This document shows, piece after piece, positions 6,615-12,303 of a stretch of 12,303 nucleotides of DNA. Position 1 is the stretch's first letter, and every line of letters begins with the position of its first letter. The DNA lies in NCBI GenBank assembly GCA_047628385.1, contig JBLHVH010000091.1, positions 1 to 12,303 of the forward strand. The letters are read 5' to 3'. The DNA is from PZPK01 sp047628385 (lineage in GTDB: Bacteria > Pseudomonadota > Gammaproteobacteria > Pseudomonadales > Oleiphilaceae). The notes beneath the pieces were generated by a model. It had not been told where the DNA came from. It did not search any database and worked only from the letters and a program-made list of their open reading frames with translations. A program made the position numbers and the translations under genes.

Positions 6615-7421
6615 ATGGTAAACCTACTGAGTACTATTAAAAATACAATCAACGAAAAGCATGCATTACCTTTTTCTGTTTACTCCTCAATCAAAGAGCA
6701 GCATCTATTTAATGTACCCATTGTAAAACCATTATTAATTGTTGTTCTAAGTGGCGATAAAGAGCTCGGTAAGGATAACGAATTAGTCTGTCATTCTGGT
6801 GAATTTATTTTTCTATCTGATAGTCCTTCGATAAATATGCGCAACATACCAAAAAATAAAGAGTATTTTGCCTTGTTAATAGAATTTGATTATCAAGACT
6901 TTCATGGTCTTCAAGTCAGCGCATTTAATAAACAAGATTATTGTATTGGACGAACAACATCCATATTAGAAAAATGTTTACAACAATTTGTTGAGAGCTC
7001 TCTGTGGGCACCTGAAAAACTTTGGTCTTTACGTAAAAGAGAGATCATAGCGTTGCTGTGCCACATTGGGCATCAAGAAATTTTATCCATGGTGGGTAAT
7101 CCAAAAATAGGCCATCGACTGCATGATATGTTCTGTGAGCAGAGTTTTCACGAATTAACCATCGAACATATTTGTGATCAACTGGCAATGAGCGAATCTA
7201 CGCTTCGCCGAAAACTTAAATCAGAAGGAACAAGTCTACAAGAGATAAAAGACCAAGCGCGATTAGGTCAAGGTTTACATTTGTTGCAAACAACGCACTT
7301 TTCTATTGGTTTGATAGCTGAAAAGTGTGGCTACCAATCTCAATCTCGCTTTACAGATCGTTTTAAAGGACGCTTTGGTTTAACTCCCTCTGAACTTCGA
7401 AAAACTAAAATGGCGGATTAG
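6615..7421 (+). CDS. AraC-family transcriptional regulator
   Basis: 268 residues. The C-terminal DNA-binding domain has two helix-turn-helix units: L-T-I-E-H-I-C-D-Q-L-A-M-S-E-S-T-L-R-R-K-L at 181-201, and I-G-L-I-A-E-K-C-G-Y-Q-S-Q-S-R-F at 231-246, followed by the signature F-K-G-R-F-G-L-T-P-S-E-L-R. The N-terminal part (1-170) looks like a degenerate cupin-type sensor (G-E-F-I-F-L-S-D-S-P near 62-71), close in style to GadX/ToxT-like members; no ligand is evident. The ribosome site is weak (AGAG 7-10 bases before the ATG). It is the first gene after the dead IS30. The secreted YbhB-like gene begins 88 bases after its stop, with a direct repeat in between, making that gene the best candidate target. 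Confidence 0.9.
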   Translation: MVNLLSTIKNTINEKHALPFSVYSSIKEQHLFNVPIVKPLLIVVLSGDKELGKDNELVCHSGEFIFLSDSPSINMRNIPKNKEYFALLIEFDYQDFHGLQVSAFNKQDYCIGRTTSILEKCLQQFVESSLWAPEKLWSLRKREIIALLCHIGHQEILSMVGNPKIGHRLHDMFCEQSFHELTIEHICDQLAMSESTLRRKLKSEGTSLQEIKDQARLGQGLHLLQTTHFSIGLIAEKCGYQSQSRFTDRFKGRFGLTPSELRKTKMAD

Positions 7422-7445
7422 GGCGGAAGTATGGATGTTTTGGGT

Positions 7446-7476
7446 CTAAGATAGGTAGAAATAAAAGGCTAAGATA
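7446..7476. promoter_or_regulatory. Direct repeat, candidate AraC-family site before the YbhB-like gene
   Basis: CTAAGATA occurs at 7446-7453 and again at 7469-7476, 23 bases apart (about two helical turns), 34 bases before the YbhB-like start codon. AraC-family proteins typically bind direct repeats spaced by about two turns near a promoter. This is inference from spacing and position only. Confidence 0.35.
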
Positions 7477-7509
7477 CACACAAATCAATTGCTACATACA
7501 AGGACTCTT

Positions 7510-8067
7510 ATGAATCATACACTTAAATTTCTTTCAGTCTTATCACTAAGCGTTTCGGTATCTGTATCTGCAGACTCTTTTACACTATCTAGTCAGGATA
7601 TTGCTCAAGGAGAGTTTATGGCTAAAGCTCAGGAATTTAATGGATTTGGTTGTTCTGGTGGAGATATATCACCACATCTTAAATGGTCTAATGCACCGAA
7701 AGGTACAAAAAGCTTTGCTATTACAGTTTATGATCCAGATGCGCCTACAGGCAGTGGCTGGTGGCATTGGCAAGTTGTGAACATACCAATGGCATTGATG
7801 GAAATACAAAGCGGCGCTGGCGATACAAAAATTAATATTGCACCAAAAGGTAGTACTCAAATACAAAATGATTATGGCAATCGAGGTTTTGGCGGCGCTT
7901 GCCCACCTGAAGGACATGGCGTGCATCACTACCGCTTTACGGTACATGCACTTTCAGTAGAAAAACTTGAACTACCTGAGGATGCTTCTGGCGCATTAGC
8001 GGGCTATATGATAAATGCACACACAATTGAATCGAGTACAATTGAATCTTTGTACAAACGAGACTAG
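7510..8067 (+). CDS. Secreted YbhB/YbcL-family protein (PEBP, Raf kinase inhibitor-like)
   Basis: 185 residues from ATG 7510, which has AAGGA six bases upstream; an in-frame TTG at 7489 would lengthen it but lacks a ribosome site. A signal peptide occupies 1-21 (serine/valine-rich hydrophobic core, cleavage after S-V-S-A), so the protein is periplasmic or secreted. PEBP signatures follow: C-S-G-G-D-I-S-P-H-L-K-W-S at 48-60, D-P-D-A-P-T-G-S-G-W-W-H-W at 75-87, and Y-G-N-R-G-F-G-G-A-C-P-P with G-H-G-V-H-H-Y at 122-141. These form the conserved anion/phospholipid-binding pocket. Many bacterial members are cytoplasmic, so the leader is notable. C48 and C131 could form a disulfide after export. 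The bacterial function is unknown. It follows an AraC regulator and may be controlled by it. Confidence 0.88.
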   Translation: MNHTLKFLSVLSLSVSVSVSADSFTLSSQDIAQGEFMAKAQEFNGFGCSGGDISPHLKWSNAPKGTKSFAITVYDPDAPTGSGWWHWQVVNIPMALMEIQSGAGDTKINIAPKGSTQIQNDYGNRGFGGACPPEGHGVHHYRFTVHALSVEKLELPEDASGALAGYMINAHTIESSTIESLYKRD

Positions 8068-8089
8068 CCTAGTAAGAAATCTAAATCCA

Positions 8090-8146
8090 ACACCTCAAGC
8101 TGGTACGCCGTTTTTGCGAAGCAAAAATCTAGACAGCTTGGGGTGT
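8090..8146. terminator. Large nested inverted repeat after the YbhB-like gene
   Basis: Outer arms ACACCTCAAGCTG (8090-8102) and CAGCTTGGGGTGT (8134-8146) pair along 13 positions with one G-U. Inside, TTTTTGC-GAA-GCAAAAA (8111-8127) is a perfect seven-pair hairpin with a three-base loop. The structure begins 22 bases after the stop codon. No T-run follows on the plus strand, so it is not a classic intrinsic terminator, but it should fold strongly in RNA from either strand and lies between convergent genes. A REP/MITE-like mobile palindrome is an alternative. Confidence 0.55.
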
Positions 8147-8227
8147 AGCTGAGCCAAAATTAAAAGTGGGGGATGGCCTTTTTGTGGAGAGCGATAGAAC
8201 CAGGCCTTTAAGGTCGCTTATTAGTAT

Positions 8228-8928
8228 TTAACCTACGGATTCAGGATAAAGTAAGCCTTGATTAAAGTCATTCCTAATTCGGTCATTCCAGAATGTCGGG
8301 CGATAATCTGCTGGGTTCAAGTCAACAAAGCGATGAAACTGAACTTCATTGAGTTTCCTTCCCGACTTTTTTCTCTGATTGGAGCGCATAATATTTATAA
8401 ATACCGATATCATCCACTACAACAACGTCATAACGCTGTTTATCGAGTGTTAATGCCTGCAACAATTGATTATTCTGCTCATGATATTTTTCTGCTTGAT
8501 TCACTGAATCCAGCCACAATGGGTAATGTTTAATGGCGCCTTGAAATGAGATAACCGATAAACCCTTAAGGTCTTCAGATTAGATGAGAGAGAAGTTGTT
8601 TTTTTGAGCGTAATAAAGACATTATCGTACACCATAGCTGAATCGCCATAGTAAGTGCCAATTTTGGACATATCCTGTCCCAGTTCAGTCATGACAGCAC
8701 CAACTTGCTTGAGTTTGAAAGTAATTGGCACTCGACCAAAGGGTAATACACCGGAATGAGTTTATGATTTTGATAGGCCAGCGCCTCACTAATTACTTGA
8801 ATTTCAATACCCGAATCTGTTTAAGGAAAAGAGAATGGCGGAATTGACTCTCCGAAGGCCATGAAAACATCATCCCCAAAACTTATGGCCGAAAATTGCA
8901 GTAATAGAATAAAAAATACTAGTTCCAT
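8228..8928 (-). pseudogene. Family-3 periplasmic solute-binding protein, degraded pseudogene
   Basis: AAGG precedes an ATG at 8928 on the minus strand. The frame gives a signal-like leader (E-L-V-F-F-I-L-L-L-Q-F-S-A), then A-F-G-E-S-I-P-P-F-S-F-P and an in-frame TAA at 8821-8823. The same frame continues T-D-S-G-I-E-I-Q-V-I-S-E-A-L. A frameshift near 8740 leads to G-Q-D-M-S-K-I-G-T-Y-Y-G-D-S-A-M-V-Y-D-N-V-F-I. Another near 8575 leads to L-K-G-L-S-V-I-S-F-Q-G-A and V-V-V-D-D-I-G-I-Y. A third near 8395 leads to V-D-L-N-P-A-D-Y-R-P-T-F-W. The order and motifs are those of SBP_bac_3 proteins, which are small amino-acid-type binders of ABC transporters or orphan sensors. The C-terminal helix is missing. 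No permease or ATPase gene is nearby. Confidence 0.8.
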
Positions 8929-9368
8929 AACTCACACCTTAGAATATGTATCTTCAGTGAATTCAACCATCTAAATCTAAATTCAGTATAGTCTACCTTT
9001 TATCAGATTTTCTCGACTGAATTGTTACCCGTCGCTACTAAGGCCAAAAAACATATCAGCTTGTTGGTCGGCGCCAATACATGCTCAACTCAACTTAACT
9101 CAAACCATTCCTTTAATGCTTGGCATTAATTTCAGGGTTAGCGGTTTAGTCCTTGTGCGAATTTAAACCTTTGAAGAAAATACTTTATAGATTTCGAAAA
9201 GATAGTCTTTGAGCTCTTTTCGATAGGTATCAGACGTATTATTTTTCTCATCGGTATCAAAATATGACAATGTTGAAAAACTCAGTCTATCGCTTCTTAG
9301 TAGTCCTTTTTTTGTTTTAAATTACCAGTTACTGATGTCCCATCTCCAGTTAATTTGAACAAACCGCT
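8929..9368. other. 440-base gap between a pseudogene and the HDOD gene; no gene seen
   Basis: This is the downstream side of the HDOD gene and the upstream side of the solute-binding pseudogene, both on the minus strand. It contains a four-unit pentamer run, CTCAA CTCAA CTTAA CTCAA, at 9084-9103. On the minus strand the HDOD frame stays open for 23 codons after its TAG stop. I see no ribosome site with a following frame, no RNA gene and no strong terminator. Confidence 0.5.
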
Positions 9369-10229
9369 CTAAGCGATTCCAGAATCCTTGAACTCATCAG
9401 ACATGTTGAGGATGTCATCATCAACCAACCCACCATAATCCAGAAGGGCGTCTTTAATGTGCTCCCACTCATAGTTTGTAATGGACGAGCCCATTGTGCG
9501 AAAAGAGCCACAGATATGCTCTGATATTTTTAATATCAAGAGCAGGTCTTTTTTTTGTGTTCTATTTTTCCTGTCTTGATCAAATATTTTATTCACACAA
9601 TGATGATAAGAGATTATTTCACTAATATAATCGGGGAGTTTCCAAGTTTTCGCAGTATAGTAGCCGAGCACAGAATGATCGGTTTTGTATATTTCATTCT
9701 CTGCATCAATAACTCTTTTTTCACTATCTTGGTACCCCCTTTCGAGGACGTCCAGATAGTTTGGGTATTTCATCATCATTAAAGGAATGCCGCAATCATG
9801 AAACAACCCCAAGGAATAAGCTTCATCAGATGAGCTGAATCCTATGTATTTAGATACAATAACTGAAGCATTGGCTACATCGTTCGCGGTATCCCAGAAG
9901 CGATTAAGGCCATTAACAGAGTCATCACTTAAAATTCTTTTTAATGATAATGCTGTGACAATATTAACAACACTTTCCAGTCCCATGAGGTTAACTGCGT
10001 GACTGACTGACTTAATTTTACCTGCTAACCCGAACAGCGGCGAATTAATGGTCTTTAGAACACTCCCCGATATGCTTGCATCCTGCGAAATCAGTTTGGC
10101 AATCTCATTTATATCTGGCTCTGGCATAGCTGATTCAATCTGAATATCCGCCACAATCTGTGGTCGAGGAGGAATGACAAACCCTTTCAAAATATCTTTC
10201 ATGAGTTTTTCATCAATAGTTTTTTGCAT
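9369..10229 (-). CDS. HDOD-domain protein
   Basis: 286 residues; the HDOD fold spans about 16-215. Visible marks are I-P-P-R-P at 19-23, P-D-I-N-E-I-A-K-L-I-S-Q-D-A-S-I at 38-53, the family motif L-K-T-I-N-S-P-L-F-G at 58-67, S-V-S-H-A-V-N-L-M-G-L at 74-84, and a partial HD-type set: H144-D145 in L-F-H-D-C-G, H185, and H209-H210. HDOD is a degenerate HD-GYP relative that usually acts as a scaffold or signalling module linked to c-di-GMP or stress pathways rather than as a phosphodiesterase. No second signalling domain is attached. GGAG nine bases before the ATG supports the start. It stands alone between a pseudogene and a long non-coding region. A 12-bp perfect palindrome lies 96-107 bases upstream of its start. 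Confidence 0.9.
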   Translation of the reverse strand: MQKTIDEKLMKDILKGFVIPPRPQIVADIQIESAMPEPDINEIAKLISQDASISGSVLKTINSPLFGLAGKIKSVSHAVNLMGLESVVNIVTALSLKRILSDDSVNGLNRFWDTANDVANASVIVSKYIGFSSSDEAYSLGLFHDCGIPLMMMKYPNYLDVLERGYQDSEKRVIDAENEIYKTDHSVLGYYTAKTWKLPDYISEIISYHHCVNKIFDQDRKNRTQKKDLLLILKISEHICGSFRTMGSSITNYEWEHIKDALLDYGGLVDDDILNMSDEFKDSGIA

Positions 10230-10324
10230 TATTTACTACTCCAAAAGTAAACGAGGGTGTCATAAGTTAGTATCGCTAAGACCTGCAACTTATTTTCTCT
10301 AATTTACGAAATATTAGGAACCAA

Positions 10325-10336
10325 GATTAGCTAATC
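10325..10336. repeat. 12-bp perfect palindrome upstream of the HDOD gene
   Basis: GATTAGCTAATC is fully self-complementary and lies about 100 bases upstream of the minus-strand HDOD start. It could be a binding site for a dimeric regulator of that gene. No second copy was seen in the window. Confidence 0.35.
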
Positions 10337-10929
10337 AGCTTAAACAATATAGCAGACCTGAAAAATACATCTGAGAAAAATCAACAATAATTTATAAACT
10401 GCTGAGAAGTATTCAAGATAACTTAACCATTGCTGTGCTCTTGTAAGTTTAGATTATCAAAGGTAAGTACAAAGCCAGATACTATGAGTATTTCTAATAC
10501 ACTTCATTAGTCTCTTTCGCAGGAAATCAAGTAATGACCAGTGACAGTGTAGAAAGTGTTAATTGACCTCAAGGAAAACATGAGGACGATTTTTGACTTT
10601 TTGAACATACACGCCTTTGCTAAAATTAGTTAGTTTTTCTAAGCAATTTCTTCAAACTCAATTAAGAACGCTTTGTGCTCATAGGTAGCGTTTTGAAAAA
10701 AAATCAATGTAGCTTAAATTTACAAGGTATCGGTATGTGGTCGTTAGCGATACTCATTTGAACCGCGATAAATCGCTAGGTCTAGAGCAAAAATACTACC
10801 TATTGAGTCCGCTAAATACCCCCGGATTTGAGCACAAAGCGATCATTGTGAATGAGTGAGTTATTTCACGAAACAGGTTTTACTATTCAGTTCAAATTGT
10901 ATTGATGTACACCTAAAATGAAGCTTTTA

Positions 10930-10996
10930 ACACTTGCTCATCGAGCAAGTGTATGATGCCGGCATTGTGGTATGGAACGCCTCACCCCTAATTAGG
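10930..10996. repeat. Cluster of perfect palindromes upstream of the Ig-repeat gene
   Basis: Three perfect symmetries lie within 67 bases. ACACTTGCTC-ATC-GAGCAAGTGT (10930-10952) is a ten-pair hairpin with a three-base loop. ATGCCGGCAT (10956-10965) and CCTAATTAGG (10987-10996) are ten-base palindromes, the latter flanked by CACC and GGTG. The hairpin is not followed by a T-run, so it is not a standard terminator. The cluster may be a structured RNA, a protein-binding region, or the end of a small mobile palindrome. Confidence 0.5.
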
Positions 10997-11191
10997 TTTT
11001 GGTGTCCGTTAAAGCGAGAGGTGTTTAAAATCTCATTCGAAAATTAGTATAAACCCTTTTGTTTATTTCTTAATCTAGTTCAAAATAATGACCTAAAGAT
11101 CAGGATATTATATTTCTACGCATTATTAATGATAACTAATAAAAAAACAGTAATCACTTTTCTGATTTTTGATTTCTCAAAGGGAAAATTT

Positions 11192-12303
11192 ATGCAGTTA
11201 CAATCATCACTGCCAACACTATTAAGTCTTTTGTTCTTATTCAACGCCCAGCATATTCATGCCCAAATTCAATCTTCAGCCAAGTCAAGTTCGGGAACAG
11301 AGATAGACTGGATAAGCCCTGTAGAGGGGACATCTTTTTCTGAAGGCGACGAGCTTTCTGTTGAAGTTGGTGCAACTGATAATGGCCGGGTTTCGAAGGT
11401 TAGACTCTACCTTGATGGTCGCTTCGTACGACAAGAAAATATCGCTGATTACGAGTGGGATAGCAACAAAGATAGTGAGCTTTCGAACCTTGCTGTTGGC
11501 CCCCATACATTAAGAGCTGAAGTCACTGATAACGATGATAACGTTACGACAAGCAGTATCAATTTCACTGTCGAAGCACCGGATCATGGCACCAATATAA
11601 GCTGGGTAAGCCCTATTGACGGCGCTGCGTTTATTGAGGGTTACGCGCTTTCTGTTGAAGTTGGCGCGACTGACAATGATGGTATTGCAAACGTGATGCT
11701 ATATCTGAATGACCACTTTGTTCGACAAGAAAATTCAGCCGACTATGAGTGGGACAGTTATAAAGACAGTGAACTGGCGAACCTAGCTGTTGGCCCCCAT
11801 ACATTAAGAGCTGAAGTCACTGATAACGATGATAACGTTACGACAAGCAGTATCAATTTCACTGTCGAAGCACCGGATCATGGCACCAATATAAGCTGGG
11901 TAAGCCCTATTGACGGCGCTGCGTTTATTGAGGGTTACGCGCTTTCTGTTGAAGTTGGCGCGACTGACAATGATGGTATTGCAAACGTGATGCTATATCT
12001 GAATGACCACTTTGTTCGACAAGAAAATTCAGCCGACTATGAGTGGGACAGTTATAAAGACAGTGAACTGGCGAACCTAGCTGATGGCCCCCATACATTA
12101 AGAGCTGAAGTCACTGATGACGATGATAACGTTACGACAAGTAGTATCAATTTCACTGTCGAAGCATCTGACGCTCAAGAAACTCCCGACTTGGAAGGAT
12201 TTCCCAGATTAGACACAAGGTTTTATGTTCCTACAGATATAATCGAGGGTTCCTTTAACGGCGAGTATTCTGTGTCTGCTGGGGACAGAATTATGATCAA
12301 GAA
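11192..12303 (+). CDS. Secreted protein with tandem bacterial Ig-like domains (3' end beyond window)
   Basis: ATG 11192 with AAGGGA seven bases upstream opens a frame that runs to the window end (370 complete codons). A signal peptide covers about 1-24 (hydrophobic L10-F17, cleavage near I-H-A-Q). Three Ig-like domains of about 95 residues follow (about 37-127, 134-226 and 232-324). Each reads I-x-W-[IV]-S-P-x-[DE]-G, E-G-x-x-L-S-V-E-V-G-A-T-D, V-x-L-Y-L, F-V-R-Q-E-N, Y-E-W-D-S, G-P-H-T-L-R-A-E-V-T-D and T-T-S-S-I-N-F-T-V-E, the pattern of bacterial Ig domains (Big_9-like) found on extracellular polysaccharide enzymes and adhesins. After residue 330 a different segment starts (E-G-F-P-R-L-D-T-R-F-Y-V) that I do not recognise and that probably belongs to the main functional domain. 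The protein is outside the cytoplasm; its activity is unknown from this part. Confidence 0.88.
   Translation, partial: MQLQSSLPTLLSLLFLFNAQHIHAQIQSSAKSSSGTEIDWISPVEGTSFSEGDELSVEVGATDNGRVSKVRLYLDGRFVRQENIADYEWDSNKDSELSNLAVGPHTLRAEVTDNDDNVTTSSINFTVEAPDHGTNISWVSPIDGAAFIEGYALSVEVGATDNDGIANVMLYLNDHFVRQENSADYEWDSYKDSELANLAVGPHTLRAEVTDNDDNVTTSSINFTVEAPDHGTNISWVSPIDGAAFIEGYALSVEVGATDNDGIANVMLYLNDHFVRQENSADYEWDSYKDSELANLADGPHTLRAEVTDDDDNVTTSSINFTVEASDAQETPDLEGFPRLDTRFYVPTDIIEGSFNGEYSVSAGDRIMIK
11581..12168 (+). repeat. Two near-identical 294-bp tandem units encoding Ig domains 2 and 3
   Basis: Unit 11581-11874 and unit 11875-12168 differ at only four bases by eye (a GTT/GAT codon, an AAC/GAC codon, a silent AGC/AGT, and one base at the unit end). 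The period is 98 codons, so the frame is kept. The last third of the first Ig domain (from about 11491) is identical to the same part of the second, while its first two thirds differ, which marks the edge of a recent duplication or gene conversion. Confidence 0.92.

Larger units (their letters stand above)
10230..11191. other. 962-base region between divergent genes; palindromes but no convincing gene
   Basis: This carries the promoters of the HDOD gene (left, minus) and the Ig-repeat gene (right, plus). It contains the palindrome at 10325-10336 and the palindrome cluster at 10930-10996. A possible tiny frame runs from GTG 10737 to TGA 10857-10859 (40 residues, AAGG nine bases upstream), but it resembles nothing I know and may be chance. 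For a gap this long in such a genome, a decayed gene or an unrecognised RNA is possible. Confidence 0.5.

Noticed and set aside
7669..7947. 92-codon minus-strand open frame inside the YbhB-like gene
   Set aside because: Antisense shadow of a gene with clear PEBP motifs and a signal peptide.
10713..10859. 48-codon open stretch with a possible GTG start at 10737 and AAGG upstream
   Set aside because: Too short and unlike any family I know; a frame of this size is expected by chance in a 1-kb gap. Mentioned only in the gap description.
10923..11014. Integron attC-like site, because GCTTTTAAC and GTTAAAGC bracket a 92-base stretch with symmetry
   Set aside because: The end boxes do not fit the RYYYAAC/GTTRRRY cores, and the interior folds as several separate hairpins instead of one long imperfect stem. 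No integrase or cassette gene is near.
11285..11506. 73-codon minus-strand open frame
   Set aside because: Antisense to the first Ig-like domain, with no ribosome site or recognisable motif.

Overview
The window looks like chromosomal accessory DNA of a marine gammaproteobacterium, most plausibly of the Alteromonadales (Colwellia/Glaciecola-like). This is inferred from low-to-moderate GC, a PEP-CTERM surface protein, and IS30 and IS66 remnants of the type common in such genomes. The genus cannot be fixed from the sequence.

Layout. (1) 1-1347: the 3' end of a LysR-type regulator, then a lone 205-aa PEP-CTERM protein. A well-spaced sigma-54 type -24/-12 element and an inverted repeat lie upstream of that gene, and a UUCG-loop hairpin lies downstream. 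(2) 1348-3041, minus strand: a compact set encoding glutaredoxin, glutathione S-transferase and a DJ-1/PfpI protein. It reads as a thiol/electrophile-stress cluster. (3) 3229-4742, plus strand and divergent from that set: a TetR repressor and an alpha/beta hydrolase. Each is preceded by a copy of the same 18-bp palindrome, so repressor, operators and target are all visible in the DNA. (4) 4911-6423: two dead insertion sequences side by side, a truncated IS66 transposase end and a nearly full-length IS30 copy whose terminal inverted repeats survive but whose transposase is frameshifted. (5) 6615-8067: an AraC-family regulator followed by a secreted YbhB/PEBP-like protein, with a direct repeat between them and a striking nested hairpin after them. 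(6) 8228-8928, minus strand: a family-3 solute-binding protein pseudogene carrying one stop and several frameshifts. (7) 9369-10229, minus strand: an intact HDOD-domain protein. (8) 10230-11191: almost 1 kb with no convincing gene but several perfect palindromes. (9) 11192 to the window end: a secreted protein with three Ig-like domains, the second and third encoded by a nearly identical 294-bp tandem duplication. It runs off the window.

The best functional story is the detoxification/redox segment. A NemR-like TetR protein, with a cysteine near the start of the ligand domain, sits between thiol-detoxification genes and a hydrolase and probably controls itself and the hydrolase through the paired operators. 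The PEP-CTERM gene with its sigma-54 type promoter fits the known link between RpoN/PrsK-PrsR regulation and PEP-CTERM/exosortase systems. The rest is a mosaic of decayed mobile DNA, one dead transport gene, and regulators with local targets. I did not find a clearly novel multi-gene system. The most checkable new items are the operator pair, the sigma-54 PEP-CTERM promoter, and the palindrome-rich region before the Ig-repeat gene.
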